Source: Polaribacter pectinis (lineage in GTDB: Bacteria; Bacteroidota; Bacteroidia; Flavobacteriales; Flavobacteriaceae). From it: DNA of 64,000 bases. The DNA lies in the NCBI RefSeq assembly GCF_014352875.1, contig NZ_CP060695.1:2697501-2761500 (forward strand), in the 5' to 3' direction. How positions within the stretch are numbered: position 1 is the stretch's first letter; each line of letters starts with the position of its first letter. Positions 25,889-33,681 of this stretch are shown here, in pieces. The position numbers were made by a program, and so were the translations under genes. The notes below the pieces were generated by a model. That model was not told the origin of the DNA. It searched no databases and was given only the letters and a program-made list of their open reading frames with translations.

Positions 25889-26515
25889 ATGAAAGCTCAT
25901 ACAAAAGAAACACAAGCAACAATGACGCCTAAAAAAGCGTTAGATTTTTTAAAAGAAGGAAACCAAAGATTTCAAAATAATTTAAAAGCAAATAGAAACC
26001 TTTTAGAACAAGTAAATGATACTAGTGAGGGGCAATTTCCTTTTGCAACAATATTAAGTTGTATAGACTCTAGAGTATCTGCAGAATTGGTTTTTGACCA
26101 AGGATTAGGAGATATTTTTAGTGTTAGAATTGCCGGAAATTTTGTGAATGAAGATATTTTGGGAAGTATGGAGTTTGCCTGTAAATTAGCAGGTACAAAA
26201 GTTATTGTAGTTTTAGGACACACTGCATGTGGTGCTATAAAAGGTGCTTGTGATGATGCAAAATTAGGAAACTTAACTGCATTAATTAATAAAATAAAAC
26301 CTGCTGTTAATGCGGTTGAAAAACCAGAAGATTCAACCTTAAGAAATTCTAGCAATATAGATTTTGTAAATAACGTTGCAGAACAGAATGTTTATATGAC
26401 TATAGATAATATACGAAAACAAAGTGCCGTTTTAAAAGAGATGGAAGATGAAGGAGAAATTAAAATTGTTGGTGCTATGTATGATATAAGTGATGGTGCT
26501 GTAACTTTTTACTAA
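25889..26515 (+). CDS. Beta-class carbonic anhydrase, copy 1
   Basis: The ATG at 25889 gives 208 residues beginning MKAHTKETQATMTPKKALDF; earlier in-frame codons would overlap the stress-protein gene. The zinc site is complete: CIDSR (Cys58, Asp60, Arg62) and GHTACGA (His111, Cys114). The enzyme interconverts CO2 and bicarbonate. It is cytosolic, with no signal peptide. It ends the first SulP cassette, followed by a terminator. It is clearly paralogous to the anhydrase at 28495-29130. Confidence 0.92.
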   Translation: MKAHTKETQATMTPKKALDFLKEGNQRFQNNLKANRNLLEQVNDTSEGQFPFATILSCIDSRVSAELVFDQGLGDIFSVRIAGNFVNEDILGSMEFACKLAGTKVIVVLGHTACGAIKGACDDAKLGNLTALINKIKPAVNAVEKPEDSTLRNSSNIDFVNNVAEQNVYMTIDNIRKQSAVLKEMEDEGEIKIVGAMYDISDGAVTFY

Positions 26516-26540
26516 TTAAAATACTATATAATTCATTTTT

Positions 26541-26569
26541 AAAACCAATCCTTAAAAAGGGTTGGTTTT
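26541..26569 (+). terminator. Terminator between the two SulP/carbonic anhydrase cassettes
   Basis: A 12-bp stem with one G-T pair (26541-26552 with 26558-26569), followed by Ts. It lies 26 bases after the carbonic anhydrase stop and separates the two cassettes into different transcripts. Confidence 0.75.
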
Positions 26570-26620
26570 TTAATTTTTAGTATTAAATTGTGCAAAGTTC
26601 AATAAACTATATAAAAATTT

Positions 26621-28483
26621 ATGAAAAAATTATTCTCAAACATAAAAGGAGATGCTTTTGGTGGAATTACTGCCGGAATTGTTGCTTTACCACTAGCTTT
26701 AGCTTTTGGAGTTTCTTCTGGTTTAGGACCTAGCGCAGGTTTATACGGAGCCATTTTTATTAGTTTCTTTGCAGCACTTTTTGGAGGAACAAACACTCAA
26801 ATTTCTGGACCAACAGCACCAATGACAGCTGTAAGTATGGTAGTTATTGCTGGTATTATTGCAGCAAATGATGGTGATGTTACCAAAGCTTTACCAGCAA
26901 TTTTAACTGTTTTCTTATTAGCAGGACTGTTTCAAATCATTTTAGGAATTATTGGTTTAGGAAAATACATTAGATATATTCCTTATCCCGTTGTTTCTGG
27001 TTTTATGACTGCAATTGGAGTAATCATTCTTTTAACTCAAATATTACCTTCTGTAGGATATTACCCTAAAGAAGATACAGAATTTGTAAATACATTTAAA
27101 CCACAAGCAGAAGAAGTTATTCTAGAAAACATTTTAAAAGAAGAAGCAGGAGAAGGTATTTTAGTGCTTGAAGATTTTAAAGAAACCATAGATAGAGCTA
27201 ATAAAATAACACCTGCAGACATTTTAAAAGAATCAGAAACATTAGCTGCAAAAGAAACTTCTGGTGTTTTAGGTGCTATAAAAGCTTTTCCTAGAGCCAT
27301 AAAGAATATTAGTTGGTTAGAACTTTTATTAGCTTTAGGAACCATTATTATCATTTACGGCTTTAAACGGATTACCACTAAAGTTCCTAGCACACTTGTA
27401 GCATTAATTGTAATGTCTGGTATTGCAGTTGGTTTTGGTTTAGATTATAGAACAATTCAGGAAATTCCTGGTGGAATACCAACTATTAAATGGGAAATTT
27501 TCTCTGCTTTTTCAATCAGCAGTATAACTCCATATATTTTTACAGCTTTAACTTTAGCGTTGTTAGGAGCCATAGATTCACTATTAACAAGTGTAGTTGC
27601 AGATAATATGACCAAAACAAAACATAAGCCTAATAAAGAACTTATAGGGCAAGGAATTGGAAATAGTATAGCATCTCTTTTTGGAGGAATTCCTGGTGCA
27701 GGTGCAACTATTAGAACAGTTGTAAATATTAACGCTGGTGGAAAAACCAAACTTTCTGGTATGATTGCCGGTATTATGTTATTAATTATAATGTTAGGTT
27801 TAGGACCTGTAGCCTCTAAAATTCCAGCAGCAGTTTTAGCTGGTATTTTAATAACTGTAGGTATTGGAGTAATGGATTATAAAGGTTTAAAAGCAATACC
27901 ATATTTACCAAAAGACATTAAAATTGGACCAATTAAATTAAGTTCAGAAGTTTTAATTATGATGGTAGTTTTACTCTTATCTACTTTCTGGAATTTAGTA
28001 TATGCAGTTGGAATAGGACTGGTAATTGCTTCTTTAATGTTTATGAAGAAAATTGGAGATTTAACTGCAGAAAGGTCTGATGTAAAATCTTTAAAAGAAG
28101 AATCTTGGGCAGACGAATCAAATTTTCCACAAAATTTAAAGGAAGAAGTTTTTATTAAACATATAAAAGGTCCATTGTTTTTTGGTTCTACTAGTGATTT
28201 TCAAGCGCTTTCGCTCCAAATTCCTGAAACAGCAAAAATTGTTATTTTAAGATTAGGAAGAATGCAGTATATGGATCAATCTGGTCTGTATGCTATGGAA
28301 GACATGTTGCAAGAGTTAAAGAAAAAAAATATTGAAGTTGTTTTTGTAAACTTATTAAAACAACCAAGATATATGATGGAGCGAATTGATATCATTCCAG
28401 ATTTTATACCAAAAGAACATATTTTTAAATCATTTACCGAATGCGTAAATTGGATAAAACTAAATGTAAAAGACAATAATTAA
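26621..28483 (+). CDS. SulP family anion transporter with STAS domain, cassette 2
   Basis: A 620-residue SulP transporter: FGGITAGIVALPLALAFGVS and ISGPTAPMTAVSMVVIAG near the N-terminus, about 11 membrane helices, and a full cytosolic STAS domain (about 505-615) with the conserved MDQSG loop. An additional ~80-residue charged insertion (about 148-228) between membrane helices is absent from the neighbouring SulP of cassette 1. BicA-type bicarbonate pumps belong to this family, and the gene is followed 11 bases later by a carbonic anhydrase, so bicarbonate uptake is plausible; sulfate remains possible. Confidence 0.85.
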   Translation: MKKLFSNIKGDAFGGITAGIVALPLALAFGVSSGLGPSAGLYGAIFISFFAALFGGTNTQISGPTAPMTAVSMVVIAGIIAANDGDVTKALPAILTVFLLAGLFQIILGIIGLGKYIRYIPYPVVSGFMTAIGVIILLTQILPSVGYYPKEDTEFVNTFKPQAEEVILENILKEEAGEGILVLEDFKETIDRANKITPADILKESETLAAKETSGVLGAIKAFPRAIKNISWLELLLALGTIIIIYGFKRITTKVPSTLVALIVMSGIAVGFGLDYRTIQEIPGGIPTIKWEIFSAFSISSITPYIFTALTLALLGAIDSLLTSVVADNMTKTKHKPNKELIGQGIGNSIASLFGGIPGAGATIRTVVNINAGGKTKLSGMIAGIMLLIIMLGLGPVASKIPAAVLAGILITVGIGVMDYKGLKAIPYLPKDIKIGPIKLSSEVLIMMVVLLLSTFWNLVYAVGIGLVIASLMFMKKIGDLTAERSDVKSLKEESWADESNFPQNLKEEVFIKHIKGPLFFGSTSDFQALSLQIPETAKIVILRLGRMQYMDQSGLYAMEDMLQELKKKNIEVVFVNLLKQPRYMMERIDIIPDFIPKEHIFKSFTECVNWIKLNVKDNN

Positions 28484-28494
28484 AAAAATAAAAA

Positions 28495-29130
28495 ATGCCA
28501 CATAGAAATAAAGCAATAACAAAAGAAGTACAAGACCAATTAACACCAATGAAGGTGTTACAAGATTTTATAGAAGGTAATGCACGTTTTATAAGAGATG
28601 AAGTACATACTATAGATCATAAAGCGTTAATATCTCAAACAACAGATGGCCAACATCCAAAAGCAATTGTACTTTCTTGTATCGATTCTAGAGTTCCTGT
28701 AGAGTTAATTTTTGATCAAACAATTGGTGACGTATTTGTAGCTAGAGTTGCTGGTAATTTTGAAAACACAGACATTTTAGGAAGCATGGAGTATTCTTGT
28801 AAGGTTGCAGGAAGCAAATTAGTTTTGGTTTTAGGACATGAAAGTTGTGGCGCAATTAAAGCAGCTTGCGATCATGTAGAACTTGGTAATATTACATCTT
28901 TATTAGATAATATTCAGCCAGCTGTTAAGTTATCTGAAACACAAGTTAAAGGAAAGTTTGATTCTAGTAATAATGATTTTGTTAACAAAACTATTGAAAA
29001 CAATGTAAGCTTAACAATAGAGAGAATTAGAGAAAAAAGTCCTATTCTTAAGGAAATGGAAGAAAAAGGTGAAATTAAAATAGTTGGTGGAGTTTACCAC
29101 ATTAGTAGTGGAAAAGTAGAGTTATTATAA
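28495..29130 (+). CDS. Beta-class carbonic anhydrase, copy 2
   Basis: A 211-residue cytosolic enzyme with zinc-site motifs CIDSR (Cys62, Asp64, Arg66) and GHESCGA (His115, Cys118). It is very similar to the anhydrase of cassette 1, including the end (KEMEEKGEIKIVGGVYHIS versus KEMEDEGEIKIVGAMYDIS). It forms the second SulP-anhydrase pair and is followed by a strong terminator. Confidence 0.92.
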   Translation: MPHRNKAITKEVQDQLTPMKVLQDFIEGNARFIRDEVHTIDHKALISQTTDGQHPKAIVLSCIDSRVPVELIFDQTIGDVFVARVAGNFENTDILGSMEYSCKVAGSKLVLVLGHESCGAIKAACDHVELGNITSLLDNIQPAVKLSETQVKGKFDSSNNDFVNKTIENNVSLTIERIREKSPILKEMEEKGEIKIVGGVYHISSGKVELL

Positions 29131-29150
29131 TTAAAAACTTTATTTAAAAT

Positions 29151-29182
29151 AAAAAACCCAAGACAAATGTCTTGGGTTTTTT
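29151..29182. terminator. Bidirectional terminator between convergent genes
   Basis: A 15-bp perfect inverted repeat (29151-29165 with 29168-29182), A-rich on the left and T-rich on the right, so it can end both the carbonic anhydrase transcript and the converging minus-strand gene. Confidence 0.85.
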
Positions 29183-29201
29183 ATTATGTCTTTCTAAAAA
29201 A

Positions 29202-29588
29202 TTAAAATTTTGTTTTTTTAATTTTGGTTAACCTTCCATCCCAAGATCTTCCACCTAAAGAAGAGGTATAATAAACTTTTTTACCTCTTACCCTATTTAC
29301 AACTATGTGCATTTTAGTTCCCATTTTAAAAGGGAAATCTGGTAAAGTAGATTCTTGTATAATTAAATTATACTCACAATCATTAATCCATTCTATGTCA
29401 GATTTTATAAAATGTTCTCTATCATTATGATATTCTACATGTTTGTTGCCTTTAAAAATAACAATAACATCTTGTTTTCCACTTCTGTAAGTAAATGTAC
29501 CATCCTTTAAAATAGCACAGTTTTTCTTAGTGAAAGACATTAGCATTAACAAACTCGATAGCGCAAGTAATAAGTATTTTTTTTTCAT
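29202..29588 (-). CDS. Small exported protein, function unknown
   Basis: A 128-residue protein with a signal-like N-terminus (MKKKYLLLALSSLLMLMSF) and a short beta-rich domain with paired motifs LKDGTFTYR, EYHNDREHFIKSDIEWINDC and YYTSSLG. Two Cys residues (near 24 and 72) might pair in the periplasm. I do not recognise a named domain; I believe similar proteins occur in other Flavobacteriaceae. It is monocistronic, ending at a shared terminator. Confidence 0.65.
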   Translation of the reverse strand: MKKKYLLLALSSLLMLMSFTKKNCAILKDGTFTYRSGKQDVIVIFKGNKHVEYHNDREHFIKSDIEWINDCEYNLIIQESTLPDFPFKMGTKMHIVVNRVRGKKVYYTSSLGGRSWDGRLTKIKKTKF

Positions 29589-29631
29589 TTTTTTTGTTTA
29601 ACAGTAGCAATTTACAAAATTCCCACAATAT

Positions 29632-30147
29632 TTATATATTTTCTAATAAGGTTTTTTCCTGTTTATCATCTTTAATGATTGAAGGAAATATTGTAGGGGC
29701 TATCTTTTTAACTGGCTCATATAGAATAGATTCATCTAATGTTTCCTTTTTTATGAAAGGAATTGTATCATTCATTTTTCCAAAAAATATAAAAATGACA
29801 CTTAAAATCAATCCAATTTTTAAAGCTCCAAAAACACCACCTAGAATCTTATTAATAATTCCTAAAGAAGCAAAGTCTGCTAATTTGGTAAGCATTTTTC
29901 CTAAAAGAGCAATAATTACTATAATTACAACAAATGTTGCTGCAAAAGCAGTCAAAGATATGTATTCTTCTTTCCACGAAACAGAATCTTTTAAAAAATC
30001 TGAAATAAAGTAAGAAAAATGTATAGCTCCATAAACACCACCAATTAAAGCAACCAAAGAAGCAACCTCAACAAACAAGCCTTTCATGAGACCTCTTACA
30101 AACCCAAAGAGCAACAATGCTGCTATAATTATGTCAAAAATATTCAT
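29632..30147 (-). CDS. CvpA family membrane protein
   Basis: A 171-residue protein with four hydrophobic segments, opening MNIFDIIIAALLLFGFVRGLMKGLF, shown here by the key motif GFVRGLMKG that marks the CvpA (colicin V production) family. The end is charged and predicted cytosolic. CvpA proteins affect envelope integrity or colicin export in other bacteria; the mechanism is not known. It is encoded 43 bases upstream of the small exported protein gene and may share its transcript. Confidence 0.82.
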   Translation of the reverse strand: MNIFDIIIAALLLFGFVRGLMKGLFVEVASLVALIGGVYGAIHFSYFISDFLKDSVSWKEEYISLTAFAATFVVIIVIIALLGKMLTKLADFASLGIINKILGGVFGALKIGLILSVIFIFFGKMNDTIPFIKKETLDESILYEPVKKIAPTIFPSIIKDDKQEKTLLENI

Positions 30148-30230
30148 AAAAATAATTTTTCCAAACCTACATCTTTTTTTTAAAATTTAAAAATGCTCAT
30201 TGTATCTTTACCACCTAAAAATCAAATGTT

Positions 30231-30587
30231 ATGCCAAAAATTAATAGTCTAAAAGAAAAGTGGGATGAGCTTGTTAGCAAACTAACAAATCAATTTGCAG
30301 ATGGAGACGAATTAAATATGGACGGAATTATTTATTTAATTGGGGTTCAAGAATTAGGGCAAGGTCATATCACCTTTAAAAAAGACGAAAAAGTAAACTT
30401 AATGCACATTGCTATTTGTAAGTTATTAGAACCTTATGGTTATTACGAATTTGATTTTTTTGATGATGATGGTTGGCCACATTATAAAACACTTACAGAG
30501 TTACCAAATTTAAAGCCTGGTGAACAAACTGTATTAATGAAAGAAGCAATTATTAATTATTTTGAAGCTTTAAAATATATAGAGTAA
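30231..30587 (+). CDS. Conserved-type small acidic protein, function unknown
   Basis: A 118-residue cytosolic protein without recognised domain. It contains the run IYLIGVQELGQGHITFKKDEK and the strongly acidic-aromatic patch YEFDFFDDDGWPHY (about 82-95). Similar proteins are, to my memory, common in Bacteroidetes without a known role. A TATCTTTA box 20 bases upstream could be its promoter. It converges on an SDR gene with one base between the stop codons. Confidence 0.7.
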   Translation: MPKINSLKEKWDELVSKLTNQFADGDELNMDGIIYLIGVQELGQGHITFKKDEKVNLMHIAICKLLEPYGYYEFDFFDDDGWPHYKTLTELPNLKPGEQTVLMKEAIINYFEALKYIE

Positions 30588-30588
30588 T

Positions 30589-31383
30589 TTAGGTTACACT
30601 CATTTTTCTAACCAAAATAGAAAATAATTTAGGAAAAAAACGTTTTACATAAACTCCTAATTTTTCCTTTGCTCCTGCAATATATATTTCTTCTTTTTTC
30701 TTTTTAATAGCTTTTGCCATTAATTTTGCCAGACGTTCTGCAGACATTCCATTTCCAGTAGCAACGTCCATTTTTCCTTGTGGAGTTCCATCTCCAGTTA
30801 AAGCGTTTTTAGAAACATTTGTATTTATAAACCCAGGACAAACCAAAGTTATTGCAATATTATTTTGATGTTGTTCTGCGCGTAAACTATCAAAAAAACC
30901 ATGTAAAGCATGTTTACTTGCTGCATAAGAAGAACGTAAAGGAGTTCCTATTTTTCCAACAATACTTGTAGTTACCACAAATTGTCCGCTTTTATTTTTA
31001 ATAAAATGTGGTAAAACAGCTTTTGTTAAAGCAACTGTTCCTAGATAATTAATATTCATAATACGCTTATCAACAACTATCTGTGTATTTTCCACCAAAG
31101 ATCGTTGACTAATTCCACCATTATTTACCAAAATATCTATTTTACCAAAACAAGAAATAGCTTCATCTACTTTAGATTGAAAATTATCATATTGTTCTAA
31201 ATCTAACGTAATTATTTTTACATCGTTCGTATTTTTACATGTTGCTTTTACCTGTTTTAAAGAATCTTCATTTCTAGATGATAAAATTAATATTGCATTT
31301 AGATTAGATAATTCAATTGCCAACGCTTTTCCTATTCCAGAAGAAGCACCAGTTATCCAAACAACTTTATTAGAAAACGACAT
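30589..31383 (-). CDS. Short-chain dehydrogenase/reductase
   Basis: The ATG at 31383 gives 264 residues starting MSFSNKVVWITGASSGIGKA, a standard SDR opening; the frame stays open further upstream but that part overlaps a divergent gene and has no SDR features. Present are the NAD(P)-binding TGASSGIG (11-18), NNGG (97-100), catalytic Ser140 and YAASK (Tyr153, Lys157). The DLEQ near residue 61 and the YVKRFFPKLF-type tail resemble the SDR group acting on fatty or lipid substrates, but the substrate is unknown. Confidence 0.88.
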   Translation of the reverse strand: MSFSNKVVWITGASSGIGKALAIELSNLNAILILSSRNEDSLKQVKATCKNTNDVKIITLDLEQYDNFQSKVDEAISCFGKIDILVNNGGISQRSLVENTQIVVDKRIMNINYLGTVALTKAVLPHFIKNKSGQFVVTTSIVGKIGTPLRSSYAASKHALHGFFDSLRAEQHQNNIAITLVCPGFINTNVSKNALTGDGTPQGKMDVATGNGMSAERLAKLMAKAIKKKKEEIYIAGAKEKLGVYVKRFFPKLFSILVRKMSVT

Positions 31384-31431
31384 ACTATTTTTTTTTTGAG
31401 CTACAATATACCTATTTTGATACAGAAATAG

Positions 31432-31439
31432 TACTTTTG
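31432..31439 (+). promoter_or_regulatory. -7 box upstream of the TlpA-like gene
   Basis: TACTTTTG, an exact TAnnTTTG match, 50 bases before the start codon. No well-placed -33 TTTG; the nearest TTTG copies have spacers of 12 or 33 bases. Confidence 0.4.
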
Positions 31440-31489
31440 GTACACTTCTTGAAAATAGATTTACAAGAACAAAAATCAATTTTAAAACG

Positions 31490-32854
31490 ATGAAAAAAAT
31501 ACTCGCTTTTATATTTCTAGTAACTTCTTTTGTACAAGCACAACACACCCTAAAAGGAACCATGACACCCGCTTTAGAAAGCGATTGGATTATTCTATAT
31601 AAAATTGAAGGAGCTAGACAAAAGTTTATAAAAAACTCAAAAATTAAAATAGATTCTGTTACTGTAGATGGTACTAAAAGAACTGTTGGGCACTTTAGTT
31701 TCGAATTTCCAGAAAACACAAAAGTTGGTTCTTATAGAGTAACATATAGAACAGAAGAAGCTGGTTTTGTAGATTTTATCTTTAATAAAGAAGATGTAAG
31801 TTTTGCTTTTCACCCAGATTATCCAGAGCAATCTGTAGTATTTTCTAAATCTGAAGAAAATATAATTTATAGAGAATATTTAAGTGATATTTCTGTGGCA
31901 CAACAAAAATTAGATTCGCTTCAAATTACAGCTTTAAAAAACCCAGATGTAGACTTAAAAGCTGCTTATGTTTCTGGATTACAAAAAATAAATTCTATTC
32001 AACAAGAATATTTAAAAGCTACAGAAAACAAATATGTAAACCCTTTTATTAAAGCTACTTTAAGAGCTAATGCTAAAGAATTACAAACAACACCAAAAAT
32101 GTATATGTCTAACATGATTAATACATTTTTTAATAATATGGATTTTTCTGATAAAACGTTACTAAACTCTTCTTTTTTGGTAGATAGAATTACAGATTAT
32201 GTTTTCTATATTAATTATTCAGAAAATAAAGAAACACAACAAAAACTTTATAAAAACTCTATACAAACTGTTTTAAATAAAATTACAGATTTACCATTTA
32301 AAAAAGATGTAATTGAGTTTTTAATTGCACAATTTGAGAATTCTAAAAATTTGGAATTGTTAGATTATCTTTTTGAGAGTCATTACAAAAAACTTCCAGA
32401 AGGGTTACAAAATAAAAATTTTATCAATGAAAAAATGGCGCTTTTTGCCACTGAAATTGGTAGAACTGCACCAGATTTCTCTTGGATAGAAAATGGCAAA
32501 AACCTAACACTTTCTAAATTAGATGAAGCAAAAAACTATGTATTAGTTTTTTGGAGTACAGATTGTTCTCATTGCTTAAAAGAAATACCACAATTGTATA
32601 CTTTTTTACAAGACAAAAAAGATATTAAAGTAGTTGCTTTTTCTTTAGAAAGAAATGATTTTGGGTGGAATAACATGAAAACTACGTTACCAAATTGGCA
32701 CCATGTTTTAGGTTTAAATAAATGGGAAAACAAAATAGCTAGAACTTATAATATTATGGCTACTCCAACATATTTTGTGTTAGATGCTAATAAAAAAATT
32801 ATTGCAAAACCAGAAGAATTAAAAGATGTAAAAGAATATTTAGACAAGCTTTAA
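31490..32854 (+). CDS. TlpA-like thioredoxin-fold periplasmic protein
   Basis: A 454-residue exported protein. The signal peptide (about 1-18, ending VQAQ) is followed by a DUF4369-like beta domain (about 20-120), a helical middle part and a C-terminal thioredoxin domain (about 322-454) with the redox motif CSHC in VFWSTDCSHCLKE and the cis-Pro loop MATPTYFVLD. Such proteins are periplasmic thiol-disulfide reductases in Bacteroidetes. It ends in a 4-base overlap with the convergent yraN gene. Confidence 0.83.
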   Translation: MKKILAFIFLVTSFVQAQHTLKGTMTPALESDWIILYKIEGARQKFIKNSKIKIDSVTVDGTKRTVGHFSFEFPENTKVGSYRVTYRTEEAGFVDFIFNKEDVSFAFHPDYPEQSVVFSKSEENIIYREYLSDISVAQQKLDSLQITALKNPDVDLKAAYVSGLQKINSIQQEYLKATENKYVNPFIKATLRANAKELQTTPKMYMSNMINTFFNNMDFSDKTLLNSSFLVDRITDYVFYINYSENKETQQKLYKNSIQTVLNKITDLPFKKDVIEFLIAQFENSKNLELLDYLFESHYKKLPEGLQNKNFINEKMALFATEIGRTAPDFSWIENGKNLTLSKLDEAKNYVLVFWSTDCSHCLKEIPQLYTFLQDKKDIKVVAFSLERNDFGWNNMKTTLPNWHHVLGLNKWENKIARTYNIMATPTYFVLDANKKIIAKPEELKDVKEYLDKL

Positions 32855-33210
32855 AAATAAAGAAAAGCATCTTCTAAATGCTCAATTTTTGTTCCTTTTT
32901 TATTGATTAAAATTGCAATAATATCGAACCGAACTTCTACATCTAAATCTTTATCAACCACATAATAATCGATTGCAGATACTAATAATTTTATTTTTTT
33001 GGGTGTAATAAAATCTTGCGGATCTCCAAAATAATCGGAACTTCTGGCTTTTACTTCAACACAAACTAAAAAATCTCCTTTTCGAGCAATAATATCTACT
33101 TCTGCTTTTAAATAACGATAGTTTTTTTCGAGAATTTTATAATCGTTTTTTAATAGAAATTCTACCGCTAATTTTTCTCCTTCTTTACCAAGTTCGTTGT
33201 GTTCTGCCAT
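32851..33210 (-). CDS. yraN: YraN family (UPF0102) endonuclease-like protein
   Basis: A 119-residue protein with the UPF0102 layout: LGKEGEKLAVEFLLKNDYKILEKNYR, here noted by GKEGEKLA and the catalytic-like pattern EVDIIARKGD...VCVEVKAR (E-x-D, E-V-K) of restriction-endonuclease-fold nucleases, then GDPQDFITPKK. The biological role is unsettled. The region just upstream of its start codon (33216-33250) is a heptamer repeat array, so its promoter or leader was probably replaced or shaped by that repeat. Confidence 0.87.
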   Translation of the reverse strand: MAEHNELGKEGEKLAVEFLLKNDYKILEKNYRYLKAEVDIIARKGDFLVCVEVKARSSDYFGDPQDFITPKKIKLLVSAIDYYVVDKDLDVEVRFDIIAILINKKGTKIEHLEDAFLYF

Positions 33211-33215
33211 TTTGT

Positions 33216-33250
33216 TAGTCGTCAGTATTCAGTTGGCAGTGAGCAGTCAA
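33216..33250 (+). repeat. Heptamer repeat array CAGTNNN, left arm of inverted pair
   Basis: Four consecutive 7-base units of the form CAGTNNN (33223-33250) and one preceding imperfect unit TAGTCGT. Reverse-complemented it contains the same words (AATACTG, CTCACTG, CCAACTG) as the array at 33694-33728. It begins six bases upstream of the yraN start codon. Confidence 0.75.
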
Positions 33251-33313
33251 AAATTTTGTAGATTTAAAATTTGTGCTTTTAATTACCAAAGTGTTAATTT
33301 ACAGATTATTATT

Positions 33314-33321
33314 TAATTTTG
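33314..33321 (+). promoter_or_regulatory. -7 box of the small gene between the heptamer arrays
   Basis: TAATTTTG, an exact TAnnTTTG match, ends six bases before the ATG at 33328, implying a near-leaderless mRNA. The -33 region is weak. Confidence 0.4.
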
Positions 33322-33327
33322 TAAAAT

Positions 33328-33681
33328 ATGAATTCAGAAACACTTCTTAAATATCTAAAATTTCTCCAAAAAGAGAGCTTAAGACATCAAAATGATAAAA
33401 AAATTACTGATGATGAAATACAACAATTTGAAATTGAGATAAACAGATTTATAGAAAAAGTATTTAAAACTTCGTTTTCTGAAGAAATAAAAAAAGTTGT
33501 TCTTAGTATTGATTTTAATTTAGACGAAGAAAATCACAATAAATCTAAATTCAAATGGCTCAATTTTATTGGTGGTTTTGAAGGAAAAGAAATTAAGAAT
33601 CAGTTGAATAGAAAAAATAGATTCGAAAAACTTTATAATGATATAGATGCATCTATATTCAAAATAAAAACGCTAATTTAA
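33328..33681 (+). CDS. Small helical protein inside an inverted heptamer-repeat frame, function unknown
   Basis: A 117-residue, Lys/Glu-rich protein predicted to be mostly helical, with no signal peptide, membrane segment or domain I recognise. Residues about 1-60 (LLKYLKFLQKESLRHQNDKK) look like a long helix pair; 'FKWLNFIGGFEGKEIKN' is the only less charged region (about 79-95). It has its own -7 box, and inverted heptamer arrays lie on both sides. Its stop codon overlaps by 4 bases with that of the LD-carboxypeptidase gene. It could be cargo of a small mobile cassette (inference). Confidence 0.62.
   Translation: MNSETLLKYLKFLQKESLRHQNDKKITDDEIQQFEIEINRFIEKVFKTSFSEEIKKVVLSIDFNLDEENHNKSKFKWLNFIGGFEGKEIKNQLNRKNRFEKLYNDIDASIFKIKTLI

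Noticed and set aside
31384..31719. N-terminal extension of the SDR reading frame
   Set aside because: It overlaps the start of the divergent TlpA-like gene; the SDR nucleotide-binding motif begins at the usual distance from the ATG at 31383.
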